Of a stretch of 64,000 nt of DNA, positions 25,358-33,995 are shown piece by piece. The notes below the pieces were generated by a model. The model had not been told where the DNA came from. It saw only the letters and a program-made list of their open reading frames with translations, and did no database searches. The translations under genes were made by a program, and so were the position numbers. Origin of the DNA: Pseudonocardia oroxyli (GTDB lineage: Bacteria; Actinomycetota; Actinomycetes; Mycobacteriales; Pseudonocardiaceae). Where the stretch lies: contig NZ_FNBE01000014.1 of NCBI RefSeq assembly GCF_900102195.1, positions 124,001 through 188,000 on the forward strand. The letters run 5' to 3'. The stretch's first letter is position 1, and every line of letters starts with the position of its first letter.

Positions 25358-25729
25358 ATGAACTCCCCCGCACCCGCCGCTCGCGGACGCCGAGACCGAC
25401 GCCGGACCGTCCTGCCGATACTCCTGGCCCTGCTGGCCCTCCTGATGGTCGGCGCGTGTGCGGGCGGCTCCCGCAGCGGCTCCGACCAGCCCGGCGTGGA
25501 CAACGCCCAGACCGCGCCGGTCTCGGTCAACGACTCGTCCGAGCAGGATCTCGCCGCCGCGCTGCGCGGGCTGGACGTGCCCGATCCGGAGAACTGGGCG
25601 CAGATCCTCGCCGAGTACAAGCCCTACGCCGAGGGCGACGCGGGCCGACAGCAGATCCAGGACGTCCTGACCCGGTTCCGGGCCGACCAGGAGACGGCCG
25701 AGAAGATCAGCCGGTCGGTCGTCCCGTGA
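25358..25729 (+). CDS. Small putative lipoprotein
   Basis: The 123-residue protein has a basic N-terminus (RGRRDRRRT), a hydrophobic stretch and the lipobox LMVGAC near residues 30-35, so it is probably exported and lipid-anchored. The mature part is short and acidic, with LRGLDVPDPENWAQILAEY, and has no recognised domain. It starts at ATG 25358, 81 bases after the GntR regulator, and could be independent of it. Confidence 0.7.
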   Translation: MNSPAPAARGRRDRRRTVLPILLALLALLMVGACAGGSRSGSDQPGVDNAQTAPVSVNDSSEQDLAAALRGLDVPDPENWAQILAEYKPYAEGDAGRQQIQDVLTRFRADQETAEKISRSVVP

Positions 25730-25800
25730 CGTCGGGCCGCGGCGGCCGCCGGGTCGGAGACGGACGGTTCGAGCCCCGCCCGCGGGGGAACCTCTCCGAG

Positions 25801-26085
25801 GTGACAGGTGTCGATGGCGGCCCCGGGCCCGAGGCATCGATGCTCTCCGCCCACGCGCTCCGCGCCGGGCTGGCCCTCAGCGACATGAGCATCACCGACC
25901 TCTGGCTCGCCGCGGTCGCCCTCGGCGCGACCATGACCCTCGACGACCTCGCCGCCACCGTCGCGTTGCAGCGGGAACCGGCGGGCCTCGAGCACGACAT
26001 GGTCGCCGCGGCGCTCAACGACTGGTTCGTCGACCACTGGGGCCGCCAGCCGGTCGCCTACTCCGACGAGCTGCGGCCACCCTGA
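25801..26085 (+). CDS. Small conserved-looking protein of unknown function
   Basis: The reading frame ends with a coherent 80-residue helical segment (LSAHALRAGLALSDMSITDL, LGATMTLDDLAATV, VAAALNDWFVDHWGRQP) with strongly biased third-position GC. No family is recognised. The start is uncertain: GTG 25801 gives 94 residues and ATG 25840 gives 81. It converges on the GAF-ANTAR gene, 10 bases away. Confidence 0.5.
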   Translation: MTGVDGGPGPEASMLSAHALRAGLALSDMSITDLWLAAVALGATMTLDDLAATVALQREPAGLEHDMVAAALNDWFVDHWGRQPVAYSDELRPP

Positions 26086-26095
26086 ACCGCCCGCC

Positions 26096-26839
26096 TCAGG
26101 TCGGGAAGCCCCGGTGCGCGGCCACCTGGTCGGCCAGGTCGGCCAGCTTGACGTTGCGGTCCTGGGAGTACCGCCGCAGCAGCGCGAACGCCTCGTCGGG
26201 CCCCAGCTCGTAGCGCGCCATCAGGATGCCCTTGGCCTGCCCGATGCGGTCGCGGTTGGTCAGGGCGTCGCGCAGCTGTTCGATCAGCCGGGTCTGGGCG
26301 AGCGCGATGCTCGCCAGGGCGGTCAGCAGCGCCACCGCGGACCCGTCGACGTCCCCGAAGGCCTCCGGAGCCTCGGCGTAGAGGCTGAGGGTGCCCAGCA
26401 GCTTGTCGTCGGCCGCGAGCGGGAGACAGAGCACGGACCGCACACCCAGCCGCTGCGCGGTCTTGGCGTAGGCGGGCCACCGGTCCTCCTCCGCGGTGTC
26501 TCGGACCTGGACCACGACCTGGTCGGACGCCGCGGTCAGGCAGGGCCCCTCGCCCGTCTCGGTCTGCAGGCGGTCCAGCTCCGCGGGGGCCGGGCCGGTC
26601 GCCGCCACCGTCGTCAACCGGTGGCGGGCGGAGACGACGATGACCCCCGCCGCCGTCGCCGGGCCGACGATGTCCACGGCCTGGTCGCAGATGGCCGCCA
26701 CCAGGTCGTCGACGCTGCCGCTGCGGGCGTGCAACGTCCGGGCGAGGGTCTCGGCACCGCGGCGGGCCGTCGCGGTCAGCGTCTGCTCCAGGTGGTCGGG
26801 GCGCTCGGCCACCCCACCGGCGTCCAGTCGTTCCGCCAC
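26096..26839 (-). CDS. GAF-ANTAR transcription antitermination regulator
   Basis: The 247-residue protein has a GAF sensor domain (about 30-175; TETGEGPCLTAASDQVVVQV, RSVLCLPLAADDKLLGTLSL) and a C-terminal ANTAR RNA-binding domain (about 185-240; LTNRDRIGQAKGILMARYEL, AFALLRRYSQ). Such proteins bind paired hairpins in leader RNAs to prevent termination. The ligand and target are unknown. The GTG at 26839 has GAGGAG at a proper distance. Confidence 0.88.
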   Translation of the reverse strand: MAERLDAGGVAERPDHLEQTLTATARRGAETLARTLHARSGSVDDLVAAICDQAVDIVGPATAAGVIVVSARHRLTTVAATGPAPAELDRLQTETGEGPCLTAASDQVVVQVRDTAEEDRWPAYAKTAQRLGVRSVLCLPLAADDKLLGTLSLYAEAPEAFGDVDGSAVALLTALASIALAQTRLIEQLRDALTNRDRIGQAKGILMARYELGPDEAFALLRRYSQDRNVKLADLADQVAAHRGFPT

Positions 26840-27021
26840 AGTGGACTCCTCATCACGGGGTCGCGATGGGCGGTCTCGTGGCTGAACCCGCGCCGATGAC
26901 GGGTCCTGTCTACCGAAGAACACCGGGGCGCGCAGCGCGGCGCCGGGCGGCGGGTTGGACCCGCGACGCGCGGGTAGCCCGCACTCCCGCCACCTCCACC
27001 ACAGCACCAGGGACGACGCTC

Positions 27022-27669
27022 GTGATCTTGCTCTGCCCGCCCGGCGTGTACCGGGCCCAGTCGGACACCGACCTCCTCGCCGGCCACCTCACCGGGACCG
27101 CCACCGGTCGAGACGTCCTCGACCTCGGCACGGGCACCGGGGCCCTCGCCCTGTCCGCGTGGCGGGCGGGCGCGGCGTCGGTGACCGCGGTCGACCTCGC
27201 GCGCCGCTGCGTCGCGACCACGCGGCTCAACTGCCTGCTGCACGGCACCCCGGTCCGGGTGCTCCGCGGCGACCTGTTCGCCCCGGTCGCGGGCAGGCGG
27301 TTCGGGATGATCGTCGCGAACCCGCCCTATGTGCCGTCCGAGGCCGCCGTGCTGCCGCGACACCGCGCCGCCCGCAGCTGGGACGCGGGCCCCGACGGAC
27401 GCGCGGTCCTGGACCGGATCTGCGACGCCGCCCCGGACCACCTCACCGACGACGGGATCCTGATGATCGTGCACTCGCAGGTCTGCGGCCCGCAGGCCAC
27501 CCTCGACCGGCTCGAGCGCCGAGGCCTGCGGGCGACGGTCGTGGACCGCTCCCGGATACCCTTCGGCCCCGTGATGCGCTCCCGGGCGGGCCTGCTCGAA
27601 CGCCGCGGGCTGGTGGCGCCCGGCGACCGACTGGAGGAGCTCGTCGTCGTGGAGGCCCGCCGTGGCTGA
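27022..27669 (+). CDS. SAM-dependent methyltransferase (HemK/PrmC-like, NPPY type)
   Basis: The 215-residue protein has the SAM-binding motif VLDLGTGTGALAL near residue 33-45, an acidic VTAVDLARRC at the next strand, and the NPPYVPSE catalytic motif (about 99-106) that defines N-methyltransferases acting on glutamine or adenine amides. A PrmC N-terminal domain is absent, and the length is like the HemK2/Mtq2-type group. The target may be a protein glutamine or a small molecule. The GTG at 27022 follows CAGGGAC. The stop overlaps the start of the CDGSH gene, tying it to the next three genes. Confidence 0.78.
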   Translation: MILLCPPGVYRAQSDTDLLAGHLTGTATGRDVLDLGTGTGALALSAWRAGAASVTAVDLARRCVATTRLNCLLHGTPVRVLRGDLFAPVAGRRFGMIVANPPYVPSEAAVLPRHRAARSWDAGPDGRAVLDRICDAAPDHLTDDGILMIVHSQVCGPQATLDRLERRGLRATVVDRSRIPFGPVMRSRAGLLERRGLVAPGDRLEELVVVEARRG

Positions 27670-27874
27670 GCCGACGCAGCCGTCGCCAGCACACCCGACG
27701 CGCATCACCCTCACCGAGGAGGGCCCCGCCCTGGTGACCGGGCCGGTCGAGCTGGCCCTGCCCGACGGCACCGTCGTGCGGTCCGACCGCGCCGTGACCG
27801 CCGTGTGCCACTGCCGCCGCAGCAGGCGCTACCCGATCTGCGACGCCTCCCACCGACGCAAGGAACGCGCATGA
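27662..27874 (+). CDS. CDGSH-type iron-sulfur protein
   Basis: The 70-residue protein ends with CHCRRSRRYPICDASH, which matches the CDGSH cluster motif C-x-C-x2-S-x3-P-x-C-D-G-S-H except that alanine replaces glycine. Three cysteines and one histidine can hold a labile, redox-active [2Fe-2S] cluster. The gene begins with GTG inside the end of the methyltransferase gene and its stop overlaps the next start (ATGA). Together with the diiron protein that follows, it may supply iron, a cluster or electrons. That is inference from context. Confidence 0.85.
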   Translation: MAEPTQPSPAHPTRITLTEEGPALVTGPVELALPDGTVVRSDRAVTAVCHCRRSRRYPICDASHRRKERA

Positions 27875-28857
27875 CCACCGCCCTGGCGGGCCAGGTGCTC
27901 CCCACCGCCCGCGGACCGCTGTCCTCCGCGGTCCTCGACGCCCTGCGAGGCGGCCGACCCGCCGCCGTCGACACCGCCGCCGCGGACCCCTACGGCGACG
28001 ACCTGCAGCTCGCCCTGCACTGCTGCTACGAGCTGCACTACCGCGGCTTCGCCGGGGTCGACGACGCCCTGGAGTGGGACCCCGACCTGCTGGCCCTGCG
28101 CCGCGGCCTCGAGACCCGCTTCCTGGCCGCGCTGCGCGGCGACGTCCCGCCCGGCGCGGACGTCGACGCCGAGGTCGAGGCCCTGCTCGTCGAGCCCGTG
28201 GGGCCGCACGTGCGCGGGGTCTCCCACCACCTGCACCGCGCGGGCACCGTCGAGCAGCTGCGCGAGTACGTCGTGCACCGCTCCATCTACCACCTCAAGG
28301 AGGCAGACCCGCAGGCCTGGGCGATCCCGCGGCTCACCGGGGCGGCGAAGGCGGGCCTGGTCACCGTGGAGCACGACGAGTACGGCTCCGGGCGGCCCGA
28401 ACGCATGCACTCGCGTCTGTTCGCCGAGATGATGACCGAGCTCGGCCTCTCCGACCGCTACGGCGCCCACACCGACCGGGTGTCCGGCGCGACCCTCGCC
28501 GAGGTCAACCTGATGTCGCTGTGCGGGCTGCACCGCCGCCTGCGCGGCGCGTCGGTCGGCCAGTTCGCGATGGTCGAGCTGACGTCCTCACCCGGCTCGG
28601 AGCGGCTGGTGCGCGCCCTGCGACGGCTGGGGTGCGGACCGGCCGCGATCCACTTCTACGACGAGCACGTGGAGGCCGACGCCGTGCACGAGCAGGTGGT
28701 GCGCCGCCAGGTCCTCGCCCCGCTGCTCGCCGCCGAGCCGGAGCTGGCCGCGGACGTGGTGTTCGGGATCCGCGCGAGCCGGTTCCTCGGCGAGCGGATG
28801 GGCGAGCAGGTGCTCTCCTGCTGGGAGCGTGGGGAGAGTAGCCTGCGGCCCGCGTGA
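27871..28857 (+). CDS. Haem-oxygenase-like diiron (iron-containing redox) protein
   Basis: The 328-residue helical protein belongs to the iron-containing redox enzyme family with a haem-oxygenase-like fold. Candidate metal ligands are in CCYELHYRGF, YHLKEADPQAW, VEHDEYGSG and HFYDEHVEADAVHE, a spacing of E and H residues expected for a diiron site. Related enzymes perform oxygen-dependent oxidation, N-oxygenation or C-C cleavage on amino-acid-like substrates. No substrate is known here. It is translationally coupled to the CDGSH gene and followed after 40 bases by a TauD-type dioxygenase, so two oxygen-using iron enzymes are encoded together. Confidence 0.75.
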   Translation: MTTALAGQVLPTARGPLSSAVLDALRGGRPAAVDTAAADPYGDDLQLALHCCYELHYRGFAGVDDALEWDPDLLALRRGLETRFLAALRGDVPPGADVDAEVEALLVEPVGPHVRGVSHHLHRAGTVEQLREYVVHRSIYHLKEADPQAWAIPRLTGAAKAGLVTVEHDEYGSGRPERMHSRLFAEMMTELGLSDRYGAHTDRVSGATLAEVNLMSLCGLHRRLRGASVGQFAMVELTSSPGSERLVRALRRLGCGPAAIHFYDEHVEADAVHEQVVRRQVLAPLLAAEPELAADVVFGIRASRFLGERMGEQVLSCWERGESSLRPA

Positions 28858-28897
28858 TCGACGCGCGGCGCGGGGCGGCGGACCGCACACTGAGACG

Positions 28898-29674
28898 ATG
28901 GAACTCGTTGCGCGACAACCGCTCGGGGCCACGATCCACGGTCTGGACGTGGCCGCCGCCGACCCGGCCCTGCTCGTCGCACTGCTGGCCGAGCACGGGG
29001 TGCTGGTCCTGCCGCGACAGTCGGTCGACGACGCCGGGTTCGCGGCGTTCCTGCGGCGGTTCGGCCCGCTCGCCTTCACCCCCGGCGAGACGCCGCTGCC
29101 GGACTTCCCGGAGCTGAACGTGGTCAGCAACGTCGGCCGGACCACGCCGCCGCGGAGCTCGTTCCACGTGGACACCAGCTACGTCTCCCGCCCGCCCGCG
29201 TTCACCGCGCTGCGGGCGGTCGCGATCCCGCGGGTGGGCGGGGCGACGCAGTTCACGAACCAGTACCGCGCCCACGACACGCTTCCCGACGGCTGGCGGG
29301 AGCGGTTGGCGGGCAGGCGGATCCGGCACGTCGTCACGGGGGTGGCGCCCGAGGCGGCGGGCCCGGAGACCGAGGCCGACCACCCCGTCCTCCGCCGCCA
29401 CCCGGTGTCCGGGCGGACCGCGCTCTACCTCTCCACGCCGGCGCGGTGCGTGGCGGTCAGCGGGATGTCGGAGGCGGAGTCCCGCGAGACCGTCGAGTTC
29501 CTGTTCGCGCACTCCACCCGCGAGGACAACGTGCTGCGCCACGAGTGGTCGCCCGGTGACGTCGTGGTCTGGGACAACGCCTGCGTGCTGCACCGGGCGG
29601 ACCACTCCGGGGTGGACGGTGACCGGATCATGCACCGGGGGATGGTGGCCGGACCGGTGCCGGTCCCCGCGTGA
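28898..29674 (+). CDS. TauD/TfdA-type Fe(II)/2-oxoglutarate dioxygenase
   Basis: The 258-residue protein has the iron-binding HxD in SSFHVDTSYVSRPP (near residues 88-90), the distal histidine in VLHRADHSG and an arginine in RIMHRGMVAG for 2-oxoglutarate. Family members hydroxylate or dealkylate small acids. ATG 28898 gives the family length. The 3' end overlaps the convergent mysD gene by 47 bases, an unusual arrangement implying no separate terminator. A link to the mycosporine pathway is possible but unproven. The closer link is to the upstream diiron operon. Confidence 0.85.
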   Translation: MELVARQPLGATIHGLDVAAADPALLVALLAEHGVLVLPRQSVDDAGFAAFLRRFGPLAFTPGETPLPDFPELNVVSNVGRTTPPRSSFHVDTSYVSRPPAFTALRAVAIPRVGGATQFTNQYRAHDTLPDGWRERLAGRRIRHVVTGVAPEAAGPETEADHPVLRRHPVSGRTALYLSTPARCVAVSGMSEAESRETVEFLFAHSTREDNVLRHEWSPGDVVVWDNACVLHRADHSGVDGDRIMHRGMVAGPVPVPA

Positions 29675-30680
29675 CCCGGCGGGCCAGCTCGTCGAACAGC
29701 TGCCGCACGCCGATCCCCGCGGCCTGCGCCATCGTCGCGACCACGGAGGACGGGGCGAAGGAGCAGTAGAGCCCGGCCTCCAGGAACCAGGGTCGCCCCT
29801 GCGGGTCCACCCGGAAGTCGAACAGCCCGTAGTGCCGACACCCCAGCGCGCGGTGGCAGGCGCGCGCAGCCGCCCACACCGCGGCCGTGACGGGGTCGGC
29901 GGGATCGGTGGGGTTCACGATCCACGAGCGGGTCGGGTCCTTCGCGACCAGGCGCAGCTCCCCGGCGCCGTCGCGGGCCAGCTTGTCGCTCGCGAGCCGG
30001 ATCGGCTTCTCGTCGGGGTCCATCGGGTACTCCTCCAGCGGCAGGCAGACCAGCTCGCCGTCCCGCTCGAGCACCCCGCACCGCACCTCCCGGCCGAGGG
30101 GGACGAACTCCTCGACCAGCGCCGCGGACGAGTGCGACCAGGCCTCCTTCAGCGCGGCGCCCAGCTCGCCGGGGTCCCGCACGTGGGTCACGCCGACGGA
30201 GTTGTCCGCGTCGACCGGCTTGACGACGGCGGGCACCCCGATCGTCGGGGACTCCCCCGGCCGCAGCACCTCCCCCGCGGGCACCGCGACACCCGCGGCG
30301 GCGACCACGGCACGCGCCTTGGCCTTGTCCGCCCCCAGGGCCATCACCTCCGGCGGGTTGCCCAGGTAGGGGACGCCGAGGACGTCGAACAGGGCGCGGT
30401 AGTGGGTCATGCCGGGCGGGCAGAACATCTGGGGGACCATCACGTCCACCCCCACCCCCTCGATCAGGGCGAGGGCGTCCGCGAGCGGCATGCTCGGCGC
30501 GGCGGCGAGCGCGGCGGGGTCGAGGGCCGACGGGAACCGCCACCGCCCGTCCGGTGACACGTAGGCGATGAGGTTCTCGTGCCCGCCCGCGACGACCCGC
30601 AGGCAGTCCTCGGCGTAGAGGCGGGACAGGTCGGCGAAGAAGTCGTCGACGGCGGAGCCGACGAGGTGCAGGACGCGCAT
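29628..30680 (-). CDS. mysD: D-Ala-D-Ala ligase-like ATP-grasp enzyme, MysD type
   Basis: In mycosporine-like amino acid synthesis this enzyme attaches a second amino acid to mycosporine-glycine, giving for example shinorine. The 350-residue ATP-grasp protein has GVPAVVKPVDADNSVGVTHV near residue 150-170, ALVEEFVPLGREVRCGVLER and GLFDFRVDPQGRPWFLEAGL as expected for the nucleotide and Mg sites. Its ATG overlaps the mysC stop (TGATG). By similarity alone it could be any D-alanine-D-alanine-like ligase. The assignment rests on the mysABC neighbours. Amino acid specificity cannot be predicted. Confidence 0.85.
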   Translation of the reverse strand: MRVLHLVGSAVDDFFADLSRLYAEDCLRVVAGGHENLIAYVSPDGRWRFPSALDPAALAAAPSMPLADALALIEGVGVDVMVPQMFCPPGMTHYRALFDVLGVPYLGNPPEVMALGADKAKARAVVAAAGVAVPAGEVLRPGESPTIGVPAVVKPVDADNSVGVTHVRDPGELGAALKEAWSHSSAALVEEFVPLGREVRCGVLERDGELVCLPLEEYPMDPDEKPIRLASDKLARDGAGELRLVAKDPTRSWIVNPTDPADPVTAAVWAAARACHRALGCRHYGLFDFRVDPQGRPWFLEAGLYCSFAPSSVVATMAQAAGIGVRQLFDELARRVTRGPAPVRPPSPGA

Positions 30681-32026
30681 CAGTCGCCTCCGGGCTCGAC
30701 GAGCTTGCCGATGTTGACGTCGATCTTCATCCAGGCCCTGCGCCTGCGGAGTGCGTCGAGGAGCAGGGCGGTGATCTGCAGGTGCGGCAGGAGCAGGAAG
30801 GGCAGGGGGTCCCACGCCTCGAGCAGCGCCTCCTTGCCCCGCACCACGGTCCGGACCCGTTCCGCCACGGTGGACGGATGGCGCAGCAGCAGCCACAGCT
30901 CGTGGTGCAGCCAGTAGGTCGGGCGGCTCCGCCCGGTCGGCCGCACGGTGGGTCCGTCGCCGTCCAGGTAGGCCGACGCCACCCCGGGGTGGTCGTAGAA
31001 CATCGTGATCGCCGAGTGCGTGCGGGGGTTGCACTCCAGCCCGTACACGCGTCCGTCGGGTGTCTGCATGAAGTCGAACGACAGCTGCCCGGTGGCGCCC
31101 GTCGCGGCCACGAAGCGCCGCACCCACTCCTCGATCTGCGGGTGCTCGACGTGCGCGTAGTTCAGCTGGAACCCCGACGACGGACAGCAGCAGTGCAGCC
31201 GCACCCGGCCGTCCCGGACCGTGCTGTGCGTGCAGAACTCGGTGCCCTCCACGAACTCCTGCAGGATCCACGGGTTCGCGGCGCTGATCGGCAGGGTGTG
31301 CGCGAACCGCGCCGTCTCCTCCGCGGTCGGCCGCGGCAACCGGGTGAGGTCCATGCGGCGGACGGGGTCGTAGGCGATCGACTTCGCCACGTACGACCGT
31401 CCGGGCGGGTAGGCGAAGTCCACGAGCTCCTGCGGGTCGGTGATGCGGTGGGTCTCCGGGACGCCGAGGCCGAGCGCGGCGGCCGTCTCGGCGAACCGGT
31501 GCTTGTCGTCCACCATCGCGACGTTCTCCGGGCCCGGGTGCACGACCTCGCAGAACGGTTCGAGCGCCCGCTTCGCCAGCGCGTCGTACCGGCTGGCCAG
31601 CGGGCTGCAGACGGGCACGTACACGTCCGCCTGCTCCAGCTCGGCGATCGCGGTGAGGCGGTCCGTGTAGTCGGGATGGTCGGGGGCGGGCACCGTGTGG
31701 AAGGCCGACACCGCCCGGGAGAAGCGGTGGGCGCCGAGCCGGTACCGCGCCTGCTCGACGAGCACCACGCGGTGCCCGGCCCGGTGGAACGCCCGGGCCA
31801 GCGCCAGCGCCTTGGTCATCTTCCCGCCGCTGACCAGCACGGTCAGCGGGCGGTCCGGGGTCGCTCGGCGCAGCGGGCGGGCCACCCCGACGAGCGCCGC
31901 CACCGCGGCGACGAGCAGGTCGACCGGTAGCGCCGCGGTGAGCAGGGTGAGCATGCCGAGCGTGCGCGCGGTGGTCCGGTCCCGCGGGCGCGCGCGTCTG
32001 CGGGTGTCCTCCAGCAGCCGGGTCAC
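30680..32026 (-). CDS. mysC: ATP-grasp ligase, MysC type (mycosporine-glycine synthase)
   Basis: This 448-residue ATP-grasp family protein is predicted to join glycine to 4-deoxygadusol to make mycosporine-glycine. There is a hydrophobic segment near residues 24-50 (MLTLLTAALPVDLLVAAVAA), then VLVSGGKMTKALALARAFH, the ATP-grasp region with GRSYVAKSIAYDP and WILQEFVEGTEFCTHS, and GLECNPRTHSAITMF for metal binding. The hydrophobic N-terminus could anchor it to the membrane. The GTG at 32026 overlaps the mysB stop by four bases. Confidence 0.85.
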   Translation of the reverse strand: MTRLLEDTRRRARPRDRTTARTLGMLTLLTAALPVDLLVAAVAALVGVARPLRRATPDRPLTVLVSGGKMTKALALARAFHRAGHRVVLVEQARYRLGAHRFSRAVSAFHTVPAPDHPDYTDRLTAIAELEQADVYVPVCSPLASRYDALAKRALEPFCEVVHPGPENVAMVDDKHRFAETAAALGLGVPETHRITDPQELVDFAYPPGRSYVAKSIAYDPVRRMDLTRLPRPTAEETARFAHTLPISAANPWILQEFVEGTEFCTHSTVRDGRVRLHCCCPSSGFQLNYAHVEHPQIEEWVRRFVAATGATGQLSFDFMQTPDGRVYGLECNPRTHSAITMFYDHPGVASAYLDGDGPTVRPTGRSRPTYWLHHELWLLLRHPSTVAERVRTVVRGKEALLEAWDPLPFLLLPHLQITALLLDALRRRRAWMKIDVNIGKLVEPGGD

Positions 32027-32775
32027 GAGACCCTCCGGATCAGCGTGACGCCGTCCCGCAACGGGACGAGCACCTGCTCGACGCGCGGATCCGCGGCCAC
32101 CGCGCGGTTGAAGTCGGCGACGGCGGCGGCGTTCGGCCCGCTCCCCGTCGTCCAGGGCAGCCCCTGCATCAGGGTGTTGTCCACGCAGATCGTGCCGCCC
32201 TCGGCGAGCAGCCCGGACTCCAGCACCGCGTCCAGGTAGCCGAGGTAGCCGGCCTTGTCTGCGTCGAGGAACACCAGGTCGAACGGCTCATCGAGGGATC
32301 GCAGGGTGTCCTCCGCCGGGCCGACCCGCACGTCGATCCGCCCCCCGGCCGGGGATCCGGCGACGCAGCCGCGGGCGAACTCCGCGACGTCGGCATCGAC
32401 CTCGCAGGCCACCACCACGCCGTCGGCGGGCAGGGCCTCGGCCATGGCCAGCGCGGAGTAGCCGGTGAACAGGCCGATCTCCAGCACCCGCCGGGCCCCG
32501 GTCATGCGCACGAGGAAGCGCAGGAACCGACCCTCGACGTGCCCGGAGAGCATCTCCTGCTCCAGCGCGCCCTCCCACACGTGCTCCCGGGTCCGGCGTT
32601 CCAGCTCCCGCAACGCCGCCGAGGCGGGCGAGGTGTGCTCGTCGAGATACGGGTCGAGCCCGGCGGCGAGGTCGTGCGCTCGGCGCAGTTCCGCGTCCTC
32701 GGGGTGCCGGGCGACGGCGTCGGCGAGCAGGGCGGCGAGGATCGTGGTCGGCGTGACCGGACGTGGGCCGCCCAC
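32023..32775 (-). CDS. mysB: O-methyltransferase, MysB type
   Basis: This protein is predicted to methylate the hydroxyl of desmethyl-4-deoxygadusol to give 4-deoxygadusol, using S-adenosylmethionine. The roughly 250-residue protein is a class I catechol-type (methyltransferase_3) enzyme with RRVLEIGLFTGYSALAMAEA near residues 77-96, VVACEVDADVAEFARG and DLVFLDADKAGYLGYLD. The GTG at 32775 is preferred because TGAGGAC lies upstream. A GTG at 32799 would overlap the mysA stop region. It is tightly packed between mysA and mysC. Confidence 0.85.
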   Translation of the reverse strand: MGGPRPVTPTTILAALLADAVARHPEDAELRRAHDLAAGLDPYLDEHTSPASAALRELERRTREHVWEGALEQEMLSGHVEGRFLRFLVRMTGARRVLEIGLFTGYSALAMAEALPADGVVVACEVDADVAEFARGCVAGSPAGGRIDVRVGPAEDTLRSLDEPFDLVFLDADKAGYLGYLDAVLESGLLAEGGTICVDNTLMQGLPWTTGSGPNAAAVADFNRAVAADPRVEQVLVPLRDGVTLIRRVS

Positions 32776-32780
32776 CGTCC

Positions 32781-33995
32781 TCAGGCCGGCCGCGACCACA
32801 TCGCCACCCCCTCCACGGCGGTCGGCAGGTCGGTCACCAGATCCTTGTGCGCCGCGAGGGTGTCGGCCAGCTCGGTGGTGGTGACGTCGTTGAGGAAGCG
32901 GCAGGCACCGATCGGGTCGGGGACGGCGGCGCGCAGCAGTCCGCCACGGGTCTGCACGATCGAGTCCGTGGCCCGCGTGAGCAGCTCCGCGGTGAGCAGC
33001 GGGCTGTCGACGGCCAGGCCGAGCCCGCTGAACAGCCGGTGGATGCGGTCGCGCTCCCCCGCCGACACGTGGCCGCGCCGCTGCGCGAGGGTGGCGGAGA
33101 AGGCCATGTCGATGCTGATGGCGTGGCCGTGCAGCATCGGTGTGTCCGGTGCCAGCTCCAGCGTCGGGCTCCACGTGTGGCCGAAGGCGATGACCCGGTC
33201 GAGGTCGAGCTCGTGCAGGTTGGCGTGTTCCAGCTCGAGCATCGTGCGGATCGCCTCGTAGCCCGCGTGGTGCGCGGTCTCACGCAGCTCGGGGGTGCCG
33301 TCCCGGTGGCCGAACCCGGTGGTCAGCAGCTCCTCGCCGTACTTCTCCAGGACGCCGAACAGCTCGGCGTTGGCCACCGTGGCGATCTTGACCATCTCCG
33401 CGAGGCCGTTGCGGACCTGCGGCTGCGGCAGGGTGGCGAGGAAGCCGAAGTCCAGCAGGACCTCGCGCGAGGCGTGGAAGGCGCCGAGCCGGTTCTTGTG
33501 CTTGCCGTGGTTGACCGCGACCTTCATCGCGACACTCGCGTCGATCAGGCCGATCAGCGTCGTCGGGATCCGGACGTACGGCGTGCCGCGCTTGTAGGAG
33601 GCGCAGGCGAACCCGGTGACGTCCGTCGTCAGGCCACCTCCGACCACCAGGACGGGCTCGGTGCGCAGCAGGCCGAAGGCCGCGAACTCGTCGACGATCC
33701 GCTCCAGCGTGCGCAGGCTCTTGGCCGTCTCCGCGATCCGCAGCGCGACGATCGTCACCGGGATCCGGTGGTGGTCGAAGTAGGCGCGCATGCGGTCGCC
33801 GTAGAGGCCGTGCACCGTCTCATCGACGATCGCCAGGCACCGACCCCGGTCCCGGTAGAGGTCCGCGACCTGCGGGTTCTCGGGAGCGAACACGCCGTCG
33901 ACGTAGCGCAGGGTGAAGTCGATCGGCTCCCAGCTCTGCACGCGGAAGTCGGTGGCGGTGGCGGTCAGGACGGCGCGGGGGGCGCTCGCGGTCAT
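32781..33995 (-). CDS. mysA: Sedoheptulose-7-phosphate cyclase, desmethyl-4-deoxygadusol synthase type
   Basis: This enzyme cyclises sedoheptulose 7-phosphate, the first step to mycosporines. The 404-residue protein is a dehydroquinate synthase homologue with VLVVGGGLTTDVTGFACASY (about 113-132), PTTLIGLIDASVAMKVAVNH, KNRLGAFHASREVLLDFGFL, NGLAEMVKIA, and the zinc histidines in AFGHTWSPTLE and MLHGHAISIDMAF. Its N-terminus FRVQSWEPIDFTLRYVDGVF is typical of sugar-phosphate cyclases of this branch. Valiolone synthase is the close alternative. The neighbours mysB, mysC and mysD decide for the mycosporine pathway. Confidence 0.87.
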   Translation of the reverse strand: MTASAPRAVLTATATDFRVQSWEPIDFTLRYVDGVFAPENPQVADLYRDRGRCLAIVDETVHGLYGDRMRAYFDHHRIPVTIVALRIAETAKSLRTLERIVDEFAAFGLLRTEPVLVVGGGLTTDVTGFACASYKRGTPYVRIPTTLIGLIDASVAMKVAVNHGKHKNRLGAFHASREVLLDFGFLATLPQPQVRNGLAEMVKIATVANAELFGVLEKYGEELLTTGFGHRDGTPELRETAHHAGYEAIRTMLELEHANLHELDLDRVIAFGHTWSPTLELAPDTPMLHGHAISIDMAFSATLAQRRGHVSAGERDRIHRLFSGLGLAVDSPLLTAELLTRATDSIVQTRGGLLRAAVPDPIGACRFLNDVTTTELADTLAAHKDLVTDLPTAVEGVAMWSRPA

